DNA of 48,264 bases, taken from assembly GCA_002070105.1 (NCBI GenBank), contig MWCQ01000006.1:99651-147914 (forward strand), read 5' to 3'. This document shows, in pieces, positions 8,344 through 16,972 of this stretch. The DNA comes from Firmicutes bacterium ADurb.Bin193 (GTDB taxonomy: Bacteria > Bacillota > Clostridia > Monoglobales > Firm-18). Within the stretch, counting starts at the first letter, position 1; each line of letters opens with the position of its first letter. A model generated the notes under the pieces. The model saw nothing but the letters and a program-made list of their open reading frames with translations. It was not told the origin of the DNA and did not search any database. A program made the translations under genes and the position numbers.

Positions 8344-8640
8344 ATGGATATTGCAAGTCTTTTATTCCTTGCGGTTATGGTTGAAGGGATCGTAACCTAT
8401 GTAAGCAGCTTTTGTTTGGGCGGAAAATGCCAGTGGAAGATGCTTGCTTCGATGGTTTTGGGGATTGTGGTTGCAATAAATTTCGAAATCGATGTTTTTG
8501 AGTTTTTAGGCTTTGAAAGCACCATTCCTTATATGTCGAAAATTTTAACCGGTATCATAATCGGAAGGGGAAGTAATTATGTCGCGGATTTTTTGAAGAC
8601 CGTTCAAAATTATATGGGAAATGGTAGTGGTAAGAAATGA
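8344..8640 (+). CDS. Holin-like membrane protein
   Basis: A 98-residue protein from ATG 8344, after AAGGGGATGG. Two to three hydrophobic segments are visible (about 5-25, 34-52, 62-80) and the C-terminus is basic (GNGSGKK), as in small holins that perforate the membrane to release the endolysin. It overlaps the amidase start by four bases (ATGA at 8637-8640), showing translational coupling. No family-specific motif is seen; the lysis-cassette position is the main argument. Confidence 0.62.
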   Translation: MDIASLLFLAVMVEGIVTYVSSFCLGGKCQWKMLASMVLGIVVAINFEIDVFEFLGFESTIPYMSKILTGIIIGRGSNYVADFLKTVQNYMGNGSGKK

Positions 8641-9335
8641 AAATATATTTGGATGCAGGGCATAATTACAGCGGCTTTGACACAGGCGCGCAGGGAAACG
8701 GACTTCGCGAGCAGGATATAACCTTTTCTGTCACAAAAAAGCTTGGGGAAATGCTTATAAAAGCAGGCTTTGAGATTTTGTACTCAAGAGTAAACCTTAC
8801 GGACAATGTGGGGACTAATCTTTCTTCAAGCATTAACAACCGTTATAAGGCGGCAAACGAATGGGGCGCCGACTATTTTATATCAATACACTGCAACTCA
8901 TCCGCATCGCCGCAGGCAAACGGTACGGAAACACTCGTTGCAAGCGCTACGAGCAAAGCCGATGGCCTTGCGAGGCTTGTTAACGCCAATCTTGCCGCAC
9001 TCGGACTGACCGACCGCGGGGTAAAGGTAAGAGACAACCTCGGAGTTTTAAAGCACACGCTGATGCCCGCAATTTTAATTGAGCTTGCCTTTATTTCCAA
9101 CGAGGGCGACGCGCATTTTCTTGCGCACCGTCAAGACGAGCTTGCCGACGCCGTTTATCAGGCGATTTTGTCCTTTACCGGCGTTTTTGCGCCGCAGGAG
9201 CATTGGGCGAGTGAGTATTATGATTATTTGATCTCTCATGGAATTGAAATTTTGGAAAAGCGATTTGACGATCCTATATCGCGCGGAGAGGCATTTAAGA
9301 TTTTTGCGCAATTGCTGAAAAACAGAAAAGCATAA
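8637..9335 (+). CDS. Endolysin: N-acetylmuramoyl-L-alanine amidase (Amidase_3) with SLH-like tail
   Basis: A 232-residue enzyme that cuts the amide bond between muramic acid and the stem peptide. The Amidase_3 fold is plain: zinc ligands His9 (LDAGHN), Glu25 and His85 (SIHCNSS), and catalytic Glu149 (LIELAFISNEGD). Residues 188-228 (HWASEYYDYLISHGI ... ISRGEAFKIFAQLL) resemble one S-layer-homology repeat, which would bind secondary wall polymers. There is no signal peptide, so export needs the holin. It is the last phage gene; the next gene, 46 bases later, is of host type. Confidence 0.9.
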   Translation: MKIYLDAGHNYSGFDTGAQGNGLREQDITFSVTKKLGEMLIKAGFEILYSRVNLTDNVGTNLSSSINNRYKAANEWGADYFISIHCNSSASPQANGTETLVASATSKADGLARLVNANLAALGLTDRGVKVRDNLGVLKHTLMPAILIELAFISNEGDAHFLAHRQDELADAVYQAILSFTGVFAPQEHWASEYYDYLISHGIEILEKRFDDPISRGEAFKIFAQLLKNRKA

Positions 9336-9381
9336 TATTAAAGGGCAGGGTAATAATAAGTGGATGAAAGGATAGATTTCT

Positions 9382-10092
9382 TTGCTGATTTCACTTGTTA
9401 TCCCTGCCTTCAACGAGCAGAAAGTTATAAAAAACACTATAACTGCCGCCGAATGTTTTCTTAAAAGCAATTTCGGCGAAAACAAATATGAGATTATCGC
9501 CGTGGACGACGGAAGCGTGGACAAAACGCCCGAAATTCTTGCCAAATCGGGCGTAACGGTTGTTTCGTTCCCCCAAAACAGAGGCAAAGGCGCAGCCGTA
9601 AGAGAGGGCATACTGCGCTCATCGGGCGATTTTGTGTTTTTTACCGATGCCGACCTTCCGTATTCTCTTGACTTTCTGATTGAAGGGGTCAGAATTTTAA
9701 AGAGCAGTGACATTGTCTGCGGAAAAAGGGTAGGTAAAGGTTATCCCGTTAAAAGACGGCTTATCTCGGCGGCATACAACCTGTTTTGCAGCGGTGTTTT
9801 GGGTATGGCCTTCAGTGATGTTCAATGCGGGATAAAGGGCTTTTCGCGCCGCGCGGCAACTCAAATTTTTTCGCTTTGCAGGATTGACGGTTTTGCCTTT
9901 GATACGGAGGTTTTGTTCCTTGCCAAAAGGCTCGGTTATGACACAAAAACGCTTTGTGTGCGGGTTTCGCACCGCCCGGATTCCAGTGTCCGGCTTTTTG
10001 GAGACTCAATAGGTATGGCGGCCGATGTTTTTAAAATCAGAAACGGTTTTGAGGCAGGTGAATACAATCTTCAAAGAAGCTGTCAGCGATAA
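9382..10092 (+). CDS. Family 2 glycosyltransferase (polyprenyl-phosphate sugar synthase type)
   Basis: The 236-residue product has the GT2 signature: VDDGS at 41-45 and DAD at 89-91 for nucleotide-sugar and metal binding, and 'DVQCGIKGF' near 147-155, typical of the DPM1/dolichyl-phosphate glucosyltransferase subgroup. Such enzymes transfer a sugar from UDP or GDP to a polyprenyl phosphate on the inner membrane face. There are no C-terminal membrane helices. The start is TTG 9382, nine bases after GAAAGGA. The next gene encodes a membrane protein that could use the lipid-linked sugar. Confidence 0.82.
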   Translation: MLISLVIPAFNEQKVIKNTITAAECFLKSNFGENKYEIIAVDDGSVDKTPEILAKSGVTVVSFPQNRGKGAAVREGILRSSGDFVFFTDADLPYSLDFLIEGVRILKSSDIVCGKRVGKGYPVKRRLISAAYNLFCSGVLGMAFSDVQCGIKGFSRRAATQIFSLCRIDGFAFDTEVLFLAKRLGYDTKTLCVRVSHRPDSSVRLFGDSIGMAADVFKIRNGFEAGEYNLQRSCQR

Positions 10093-11392
10093 GCGCCTTC
10101 ATGTAATATTCGCCATAACCCTTGTTAAAATGGGTTTTTTCGGGTTTAGGTACTATCCGCTTTTGGATGATTACATTCAGTACGGAATTTATCCCTTTGT
10201 TCAAAGTCCGATGAAGGATATTTACCTTCGTATCGGGCTTTATTCGGCTCGCCCCCTTGCCGGACTTGCGGATATATACATCTGGGGACGGTTTTGGGGG
10301 CAAATGGGGGTTGTGTTTTTTGTTATAACCGCTTTGCATGCCTTTTCGGCGTGGTTTTTTATCAAGGTTTTTGAAAAAGCGAATTTTTCGCTCGGTCCTT
10401 TTTTTGCCTGTGTTTATCTTTTATGCCCCGTCGGCTTTGAAGGAAGCTATTGGATTTCGGCCTCGTCAAGAATTATAACGGGACTGTTTTTGGTTTCTCT
10501 TTCCTTTTATTATCTTACGCAGAAAAAGCCTCTTCACTTTTTTCTGCTTCAGTTTGCCGCTATGCTTTTATATGAGCAAATTGCGGTTTTTGCCTTTGTT
10601 TTGTCCTTTGTTTTTATTCTTCGCCTGAAAGCCCGAAGGTTTTTAGCGCCTTTAATCTTCAACATATCCTTTCTTTTTGTTTATTACTTAATCTTTTCGC
10701 GTTCCGGAAGTTACGGCTTCCGTGTTTTGCTTGTGCCCTTCAATCCCGCCGCCGCGGCACAGGTTTTAAGTATCTGGACGGCATGGTCTCTTTATTCAAA
10801 GGGCTTTTTGCGCGGAGCAATGATTATAGGGCTTTACCTGATCCCTGTCTTTTTGGCGTCGCTTCTTTATTCGTTGCAAAAGCAAAGCGGGAGCTTTTGT
10901 CCGAAACAGCTTTTTGTCGGAATAATTCTTTTTATTGCGCCCTATGTCCCGTTTTTCATTCTTACGGGAACGGGCGTATCCTTTCGGGCAAGCCTTATTC
11001 CCCTTGTCGGTGTGGCAATAGCCGCCGATACGCTCTTTAAGCTTATAAGGAGAGGAAGAAAGACTGTTTTGTTCGCTTTTTGCCTTGTATTTTTAATTAT
11101 CGGAGTAAGCGAACTTAATGATTACAGGGAAAACTATTTGACAGACAGCAAAATTATTCCTTATGTAGCGCATAGGCTTGTGCCCGACAAAACCAACGCC
11201 GTTTTAGGTGCTAAAAAAACCCATATTGATCAAAACGCCCCTATTGAGGAGCATATTTTAAGCGTGACCTCGTCCGACTGGGCGCTTACAGGCGCAGTTC
11301 GCGAGTATTTGGACGACAAAGCCATACCTATGATTCTGATAAACCCCGAAAATCCCCAAAATATGAATTTAATTTTCCTTAATGACTTTTAA
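10058..11392 (+). CDS. Polytopic membrane protein, possible GT-C glycosyltransferase
   Basis: About 444 residues with roughly ten membrane helices. Two acidic residues in the first outer loop (YPLLDDYIQYG) and 'YSARPLAGLADIY' soon after recall GT-C enzymes of the GtrII/PMT kind, which take sugars from polyprenyl phosphates outside the membrane. The C-terminal 80 residues are soluble. The start is uncertain: ATG 10025 and GTG 10058 both overlap the preceding glycosyltransferase; GTG 10058 has GAGG nearby. Overlap with the GT2 gene suggests a donor-synthase/acceptor-transferase pair. The exact sugar and target are unknown. Confidence 0.6.
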   Translation: MNTIFKEAVSDKRLHVIFAITLVKMGFFGFRYYPLLDDYIQYGIYPFVQSPMKDIYLRIGLYSARPLAGLADIYIWGRFWGQMGVVFFVITALHAFSAWFFIKVFEKANFSLGPFFACVYLLCPVGFEGSYWISASSRIITGLFLVSLSFYYLTQKKPLHFFLLQFAAMLLYEQIAVFAFVLSFVFILRLKARRFLAPLIFNISFLFVYYLIFSRSGSYGFRVLLVPFNPAAAAQVLSIWTAWSLYSKGFLRGAMIIGLYLIPVFLASLLYSLQKQSGSFCPKQLFVGIILFIAPYVPFFILTGTGVSFRASLIPLVGVAIAADTLFKLIRRGRKTVLFAFCLVFLIIGVSELNDYRENYLTDSKIIPYVAHRLVPDKTNAVLGAKKTHIDQNAPIEEHILSVTSSDWALTGAVREYLDDKAIPMILINPENPQNMNLIFLNDF

Positions 11393-11396
11393 TTTG

Positions 11397-11420
11397 AAAA
11401 AATCTGTGGTAAAATGATAT
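11397..11420 (+). promoter_or_regulatory. Possible extended -10 promoter
   Basis: TGGTAAAAT, an extended -10 (TGn plus TAAAAT at 11410-11415), lies just before the WecG/TagA gene, with only a weak TTTAAT-like -35. It would give the gene a transcript of its own after the membrane protein gene. Confidence 0.35.
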
Positions 11421-11432
11421 TCGGTGATATAT

Positions 11433-12125
11433 ATGGATAAATGCCGTATCTTGGGGATTGATGTGGACAAGGTTACCATGGACGAGGCCGTTGCCGTTGC
11501 GAAAGGTTTTTTTGGCGGCGGAGTTCATACGGTTTTTACCCCGAATCCCGAAATAATTATGCTGTCTCAAAAGGATGATGAGCTGAAAAGGATACTGAAT
11601 GAAGCGGACCTTGTTCTTCCAGACGGAATCGGGGTTGTTATCGCTTCAAGGCTTGTTAAAAATCCTCTTCCCGAAAGGGTTGCGGGGTATGATTTTGTCT
11701 GCCGTCTTTTGGATATGGGTTTTAGCTTTTATCTTTTCGGGGCGAAGCCGGGCGTTGCCGACCTTGCGGCCGAGCGTCTTCGCGCAAGGGGCGTTAATAT
11801 AGTCGGAACGCACAGCGGTTATTTTGACGATGATACGGAGATTATAAACGATATAAACGCAAAAAAGCCCGATGTCCTTTTGGTCTGTCTCGGCGCACCC
11901 AAGCAGGAGAAGTGGATAAACCGAAACAAAAACCGGCTTGATGTAAAGGTTTGTATCGGCGCGGGCGGCACCCTTGACGGGCTTTCGGGCAATGTAAAGC
12001 GCGCACCCGAAATCTTTATACGCCTTAACCTTGAGTGGCTTTACCGCGCGATAATCAGGCCGTCAAGATTCATACGCCTTGCCGCGCTTCCGAAATTTTT
12101 GATAAGCGTTTTGAAATCGAAATAA
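11433..12125 (+). CDS. WecG/TagA/CpsF family glycosyltransferase
   Basis: A 230-residue GT26 enzyme. TagA members add N-acetylmannosamine to the lipid-linked GlcNAc that primes wall teichoic acid or related polymers. Family residues are present: Thr36 in 'FTPNPE', Asp64 in 'VLPDGIGV' (catalytic base position), 'CLGAPKQEKW' at 152-161 and 'GAGGTLDGLSG' at 177-186. ATG 11433 follows GGTGAT; a GTG nine bases earlier is in frame. No TagB, TagO or TagGH gene is in the window, so the final polymer is unknown. Confidence 0.88.
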   Translation: MDKCRILGIDVDKVTMDEAVAVAKGFFGGGVHTVFTPNPEIIMLSQKDDELKRILNEADLVLPDGIGVVIASRLVKNPLPERVAGYDFVCRLLDMGFSFYLFGAKPGVADLAAERLRARGVNIVGTHSGYFDDDTEIINDINAKKPDVLLVCLGAPKQEKWINRNKNRLDVKVCIGAGGTLDGLSGNVKRAPEIFIRLNLEWLYRAIIRPSRFIRLAALPKFLISVLKSK

Positions 12126-12141
12126 CGGGGGGAACCTACTT

Positions 12142-12807
12142 ATGCTTATTGTTATAGAGGGCGTCGACGGCAGCGGAAAGCAGACGCATACGGATAAAAT
12201 TTGCACAAGGCTTTTAAAAGCGGGGAAAAAGGTTAAAAAAATCCGTTTCCCTGATTATGAAAGTCCGTCCGCCGCTCTTGTAAAGATGTATCTTGCGGGA
12301 AGATTCGGAAGCCGTCCGGAGGATGTAAGCGCGTATGTTGCATCAAGTTTTTATGCGGTTGACAGGATTGCCTCGTATCTCTCGGACTGGAAAAAGGACT
12401 ATGAGTCGGGGAAGATAATTCTTGCAGACAGGTATACAACCTCAAACGCCGTGCATCAGGCGTGCAAACTTGAGGATATCGAGCGGGAAAGATATTTAAG
12501 CTGGCTATTTGATTATGAATACAATATATTAAAGCTTCCCAAGCCCGATTTGGTGATTTTTCTGGATATGCCTCCCCACATCGGGCTTAAGCTGATAGGT
12601 AACAGGGACAACAAAATTACTGGTGAGGCGGAAAAGGACATTCACGAAAGGGACCCCAAGCATCTTGAGGCATCATATAATACCGCCCTTGAGGTTGCAA
12701 GGGAATACGGCTGGAGCGTTGTCAGGTGTTCATCGGATAATTCCGTCCGCTCAATTGATGATATTAGCGACGAAATTTACAGTTTGATTTTAGGATTAGA
12801 GGTTTGA
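12142..12807 (+). CDS. tmk: Thymidylate kinase
   Basis: A 221-residue kinase that phosphorylates dTMP to dTDP for DNA synthesis. The P-loop GVDGSGKQT lies at 7-15, the DRY motif at 96-98 (ILADRYTTSN), and a lid region near 140-165. The Gln after GSGK, and its length, match the variant thymidylate kinases found in many Clostridia rather than the classical 205-residue form. ATG 12142 follows GGGGGGAA. It overlaps the next gene by one base (TGATG), so they are co-translated. Confidence 0.88.
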   Translation: MLIVIEGVDGSGKQTHTDKICTRLLKAGKKVKKIRFPDYESPSAALVKMYLAGRFGSRPEDVSAYVASSFYAVDRIASYLSDWKKDYESGKIILADRYTTSNAVHQACKLEDIERERYLSWLFDYEYNILKLPKPDLVIFLDMPPHIGLKLIGNRDNKITGEAEKDIHERDPKHLEASYNTALEVAREYGWSVVRCSSDNSVRSIDDISDEIYSLILGLEV

Positions 12808-13715
12808 TGCAATTGGATTTTATTGCTTTGGACATTTCGCATAAGGCACTTATAGATTCATATATAAAGGCGCAACGGATAGACAGCAGTGAGTTTTCCT
12901 TCCTTACTTTTTATATATGGCGAAAGGCGTTTAACATTACCTTTGCCGAGTCGCACGGCTGTCTTGTAATGCAGTTCAGGGACAACGGCTATCCGCCGAG
13001 CCTTCGTTTTCCCCTCGGGAACGGCGACAAAAAGGCGGCGATAAGGGAGGCTTGCGCACATCAGACCGAGAGGGGCTTTAGCCCAAGGTTTTACGGGCTT
13101 ACCGCGGATATGGCAAAAGAGCTTTCGGAAATGTTTCCCGACAGGTTCAAAATAAAGGCGACAAGAGATTATTATGATTATGTGTATTTTACAAAAAATC
13201 TTATTGAGCTTTCGGGGAAAGCGCTTCACAGCAAGCGAAACCACTTAAACAGGTTTAAAAAAACCTATGACTATAAATACATGCCCATAACGCAGGGCGA
13301 TACCGATGAGATTATGGAAAGTTATAACCGATGGCTTTCGTCGCGCGAGGCGGAGATTGACTATTATCTTGCGGCGGAGCGCGAGTCTATAAGAGATATT
13401 ATAAATAACTTTGACATTTTCGGATGTAAGGGGGCGAAGCTTTACGCAAACGGCAGGCTTTGCGCCTTTACCATAGGCGAACAATTCAGCAGCGACACGG
13501 CGCTTATACATATCGAGAAGGCCGATATGGATGTTTACGGCGCTTATGCCGCCATAAACCAGATGTTTTTGGAAAAAGAGTGGAGCCATCTTAAGTATGT
13601 AAACCGTGAGGACGATTTCGGCCTTTCGGGTCTTCGTAAGGCGAAGCAGTCCTACCACCCTGCCTTCATGGTGGAGAAGTATCAGGCGATTTTAATCGGA
13701 GATGGCACCCTTTAA
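12807..13715 (+). CDS. DUF2156 (GNAT-fold) protein
   Basis: A 302-residue cytosolic protein of the DUF2156 family, related to the catalytic domain of MprF lysyl-phosphatidylglycerol synthases. Visible are 'SKRNHLNRFKKTYDY' in the middle and 'AYAAINQMFLEKEWSH...YVNREDD.GLSGLRKAKQSYHP' near the end, the conserved family core. It has no membrane part, so it is not MprF itself. The substrate of stand-alone members is not established; tRNA-dependent aminoacyl transfer is one idea. ATG 12807 is chosen because AGAGG lies just before; the stop of tmk overlaps it. Confidence 0.8.
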   Translation: MQLDFIALDISHKALIDSYIKAQRIDSSEFSFLTFYIWRKAFNITFAESHGCLVMQFRDNGYPPSLRFPLGNGDKKAAIREACAHQTERGFSPRFYGLTADMAKELSEMFPDRFKIKATRDYYDYVYFTKNLIELSGKALHSKRNHLNRFKKTYDYKYMPITQGDTDEIMESYNRWLSSREAEIDYYLAAERESIRDIINNFDIFGCKGAKLYANGRLCAFTIGEQFSSDTALIHIEKADMDVYGAYAAINQMFLEKEWSHLKYVNREDDFGLSGLRKAKQSYHPAFMVEKYQAILIGDGTL

Positions 13716-13748
13716 AACAATTCGCTTTTTTGAAAGGAAGGATTGTTT

Positions 13749-14288
13749 ATGATTTATATCTTTTTGGCAGACGGCTTTGAAGAGGTTGAGGCTATAACTC
13801 CGCTTGACATTTTAAGGCGCGCGGGCGAGAAGGTTATGACTGTCGGTGTGGGGGGCGGGTATATAACCGGCTCACACGGAGTTACCGTAAAGACTGACAT
13901 AACGATAGATAAAGTAAGGGACGACTATAAAATGCTTATATTCCCCGGCGGAATGCCCGGAGCGGATAATCTTCAGAAAAATTCCGAGGTAATACGCCTT
14001 ATAAAGGATGCGGCACGGCGCGGAAAATACCTTGCGGCAATCTGCGCCGCACCCAAAATTTTCGGCGCTCTGGGACTTTTAAGGGGTAAAAACGCCACAT
14101 CCTTCCCGGAATATCATGATGAACTTGAAGGCGCGCATATACTGGACAAGCCTGTTGTGGTGGACGGGAACATTATAACCGCCAAGGCCGCTGGTGCGGC
14201 GGCGGAGTTCGGCTTTATGCTTGCCGCACTGCTTTGCGGTGAGGAGGAGTCGGGCGCCCTTCGGGAGAAGATGTTTTTCTATGGATAA
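13749..14288 (+). CDS. DJ-1/PfpI family protein
   Basis: A 179-residue protein of the DJ-1 branch. The nucleophile-elbow cysteine is Cys99 (AAICAAPKI), and Glu14 in 'FEEVEAITPLD' is the partner glutamate. DJ-1 proteins have been linked to oxidative-stress response and to glyoxalase/deglycase-type chemistry, which remains debated. ATG 13749 has AAGGAAGG eight bases before; the in-frame TTG at 13743 is too close to it. It overlaps the following cyclo-ligase gene by eight bases. Confidence 0.87.
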   Translation: MIYIFLADGFEEVEAITPLDILRRAGEKVMTVGVGGGYITGSHGVTVKTDITIDKVRDDYKMLIFPGGMPGADNLQKNSEVIRLIKDAARRGKYLAAICAAPKIFGALGLLRGKNATSFPEYHDELEGAHILDKPVVVDGNIITAKAAGAAAEFGFMLAALLCGEEESGALREKMFFYG

Positions 14289-14823
14289 AAAAACACTGCG
14301 GCGTAAAATCTTAAATTTAAGAAACGAAAGCGACAGGTGCTTTCGCGAGCGGGCGGACGAGCAAATATTCAAAAGTCTTGTTTCCGACCCGAACATAAAA
14401 AAAGCAAAAACCGTTATGACTTATGTCAGTATGGGAAGCGAGCCCGACACACACAGGCTTATAAACCGGCTTTTGGCGGAGGGGAAAAATGTTTGTGTCC
14501 CCGTGGTTGCGGGGCGGGAGCTTGACATCTCATATATAAGTTCGATGGATGATTTGGAAAGCGGAAGCTATGAGATTTTAGAGCCCAAGAAAACCGCATT
14601 CAGAAGGTGTGAGCCCGAAGATATAGATGTCTTTATCGTTCCCGCTGTTGCCTTTGACAAAAACAATCACCGCATAGGCTACGGAGCGGGGTTTTATGAC
14701 CGGCTTCTTCCCGGTACGAGAGGTATTAAAATAGGCGTTTGTTACAGCTTTTGCATGGTGGACAATGTTTGTCCGGAACCGCACGACAGGCGTGTTGATT
14801 ATATTATAACGGATTTGGAGTAG
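14281..14823 (+). CDS. 5-formyltetrahydrofolate cyclo-ligase
   Basis: A 180-residue enzyme that turns 5-formyl-THF into 5,10-methenyl-THF using ATP, salvaging a storage folate that inhibits other folate enzymes. The family motif GYGAGFYDR is at 133-141; basic N-terminal residues (KKTLRRKI) and 'YVSMGSEPDT' at 48-57 fit substrate and nucleotide binding. ATG 14281 lies inside the end of the DJ-1 gene; the open frame upstream is a shadow. Length is normal. It is probably one transcript with tmk and DJ-1. Confidence 0.9.
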   Translation: MDKKTLRRKILNLRNESDRCFRERADEQIFKSLVSDPNIKKAKTVMTYVSMGSEPDTHRLINRLLAEGKNVCVPVVAGRELDISYISSMDDLESGSYEILEPKKTAFRRCEPEDIDVFIVPAVAFDKNNHRIGYGAGFYDRLLPGTRGIKIGVCYSFCMVDNVCPEPHDRRVDYIITDLE

Positions 14824-14828
14824 AGGAT

Positions 14829-15749
14829 ATGCAGACCGAAACGCAGTACAACAAAATAACTCTTCGCGGCGCAAGATGGCTTTTGCTGTTTGTTTTTTAT
14901 CTTCATTTTCTTGTTTCGGAATTTGTAAAATACGGGTGGCAACGCATTTTTATAAGTCCTCTGCCCGAATTCGTTTCCATGATTGCGATACAGATTTTTG
15001 CGGTTGCGCTCCCCTGTGCGGTGTTTTTATACCTCAACACCGCAAACCCGACAAAAACGCTAAAATTAAATCCCATTACCCGCGGGAGGGCGGTGATGTG
15101 CGTTTTTATAGGAATAACCGCGCAATCCGTGGCGTCCGTTCTCAATATTCCGATGCTATTGTTTATAGAAGAAAAAATAGGCAAGTATCCGATTCCGATT
15201 GTAGACACACCGAAAAACATCGCGGGCTTGCTTGTGGGTCTTTTGGTGGTTGCGTTTTTGCCCGCTGTTTTCGAAGAGCTTTTAATGCGCGGGATTGTCC
15301 TTTCCGCAACGGAGGACAAAGGTTACAGGGCATCGCTTATTATGGGGGGTCTTTATTTCGCCCTTTTGCACAATCGGGTTGAGTACATAGCGGGGCATTT
15401 CTTTCTCGGCTTTTTGCTTTGCTACATAGTATGGATGACCGAATCGATTTTCGGCGGAATGATTGCGCACTTTGCATTTAACGCCTGGGGAATGTTGCTT
15501 TACTATCTTATTACGGAAAAGTCAGCGCAGTATGAATGGCTTGGAAGCGGATTTTTCCACTGGGGAGTTACACTCTTTTCGGTTTTGCTTTTCTTCTTTT
15601 TTGTAGGGACAATACACAGAAGAAGGGTAAGGAAAAACAAGTCGCACCGTCTTTTTCTTCAGCTTGTTTTTTCGGTTTTGAACTTTCCCGTAATTGTCAT
15701 TGTTTTAGGCTATATACTATTCCAGTTTATACGGTTTATACAGGCTTAG
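14829..15749 (+). CDS. CPBP family intramembrane metalloprotease
   Basis: A 306-residue, multi-pass membrane protein of the CAAX-protease/bacteriocin-processing (Abi) family. The three motifs are seen: Glu149-Glu150 with Arg154 (FEELLMRG), His181 after 'YFALL', and His214 with Asn218 (HFAFN). These form the metal site inside the membrane. Bacterial members process peptides or give bacteriocin self-immunity; the substrate here is unknown. It starts at ATG 14829 five bases after the preceding stop, with AGAGG nearby. Confidence 0.85.
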   Translation: MQTETQYNKITLRGARWLLLFVFYLHFLVSEFVKYGWQRIFISPLPEFVSMIAIQIFAVALPCAVFLYLNTANPTKTLKLNPITRGRAVMCVFIGITAQSVASVLNIPMLLFIEEKIGKYPIPIVDTPKNIAGLLVGLLVVAFLPAVFEELLMRGIVLSATEDKGYRASLIMGGLYFALLHNRVEYIAGHFFLGFLLCYIVWMTESIFGGMIAHFAFNAWGMLLYYLITEKSAQYEWLGSGFFHWGVTLFSVLLFFFFVGTIHRRRVRKNKSHRLFLQLVFSVLNFPVIVIVLGYILFQFIRFIQA

Positions 15750-15789
15750 CTGAATTTTCTATTCCGCTTTACCGAAAGGACTGATTGCC

Positions 15790-16842
15790 GTGTTATATCC
15801 CACATATCTTAAAAGCGTAAAATCCAAACGGAAGCACCGCCGTGCTGGAGCTGTTGTTTTGCTGACTGCTATTATTGTTGCGGTATTTTTTATAAAAAGC
15901 GTTTCGGAGGATATTCTCGGCGGCGGGAAGGCGGGAGATACCATTACGATAGAAATCCCTCAGGGGGCAACGGCGGGGGAAATCGCAAAAAGCCTATCGC
16001 AAAACAAGATCATACAGTATCCGCTCCTGTTCCGCCTATACACGCGGCTGGGCGGAAAAAGCGGTTCGTTTCAGCTTGGAATACATCAGCTTCGAAGCGA
16101 TATGTCCTATCGGGAAATCGCAAAGGAGATTTGTGAGATATCCGTCCCTTCAAGCTCCGTCACGGTTACGATTCCCGAGGGAAGCGAGATAAAGGACATA
16201 GCAAGCAAAACAGAGGCGGCATTTATACAAAAGGGTCTTTCCTTTGACACAGCCGTTTTTTTAAGCGAATGTGAAAAGGGAGAGTTTGATTATCCGTTTA
16301 TTAAAGAGATAAAAAGAAAGGAAAATAGGCTTGAGGGTTATCTCTTCCCTGCTACCTACACCTTTTCAAAGGATGCCACGGAGCGTGATGTGATTACCCT
16401 GATGCTTGAAAAGTTTTCCGAGGTGTTTAACGAGGACCGCAAAGCAAGGGCAAAGGAGCTTGGCTTTACAACAGACGGACTTTTAACCCTTGCGTCGATC
16501 ATAGAGCGCGAGGGAGCGAGCACCGCGGAGTTCAAAACCGTTTCAAGCGTTTTCCACAACAGGATTAACAAGAATATGAAGCTTGAATCCTGTGCTACCG
16601 TTCAGTATATCCTCGGCGAGAGGAAGGAAATTTTAAGCAATGCCGAAACAAGGATAAAATCGCCCTACAACACCTATCTCATATTCGGTCTTCCGGTCGG
16701 ACCGATTGCATCGCCGGGCGAGGCGGCAATAGATGCCGCGCTTTACCCCGACGCCACCGATTATCTTTATTTCAGGCTTGTGAACGGAAAGCATGTATTT
16801 TCAAAAACATTCCGTGAGCACCAGCAGGCGGGGGATATATAG
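15790..16842 (+). CDS. mltG: Endolytic transglycosylase MltG
   Basis: A 350-residue membrane-anchored lytic transglycosylase that cuts nascent glycan strands and ends their growth. It has one N-terminal membrane segment (about 20-36), a LysM-like region with 'EIPQGATAGEIA' (55-66), the family motif LEGYLFPATY (181-190) and catalytic Glu239 in 'SIIEREG'. GTG 15790 is used with GAAAGGA about ten bases earlier. In Bacillus subtilis the same gene (yrrL) precedes trmR and trhP, as here. Confidence 0.92.
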   Translation: MLYPTYLKSVKSKRKHRRAGAVVLLTAIIVAVFFIKSVSEDILGGGKAGDTITIEIPQGATAGEIAKSLSQNKIIQYPLLFRLYTRLGGKSGSFQLGIHQLRSDMSYREIAKEICEISVPSSSVTVTIPEGSEIKDIASKTEAAFIQKGLSFDTAVFLSECEKGEFDYPFIKEIKRKENRLEGYLFPATYTFSKDATERDVITLMLEKFSEVFNEDRKARAKELGFTTDGLLTLASIIEREGASTAEFKTVSSVFHNRINKNMKLESCATVQYILGERKEILSNAETRIKSPYNTYLIFGLPVGPIASPGEAAIDAALYPDATDYLYFRLVNGKHVFSKTFREHQQAGDI

Positions 16843-16972
16843 ACCGGGGCATTTTGTAATCGGGAAGGATTGAGTAAAAATAGAAAATCAGGACGAATAT
16901 AATATAAACCATGAATATATATGCCGCTACATCAGGCGGACAATAAAGCAAAACGAGGGCGCGCTTCGCGAG

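Noticed and set aside
1..9335. Left element as a tailocin or gene transfer agent
   Set aside because: A capsid protein, connectors and a lysis cassette are present, which excludes a headless tailocin. No feature in the window marks a transfer agent, though the missing left part prevents a firm statement.
16870..16905. TTG 16870 as the trmR start
   Set aside because: It is out of frame and meets a stop at 16900-16902 in the sequence as given.
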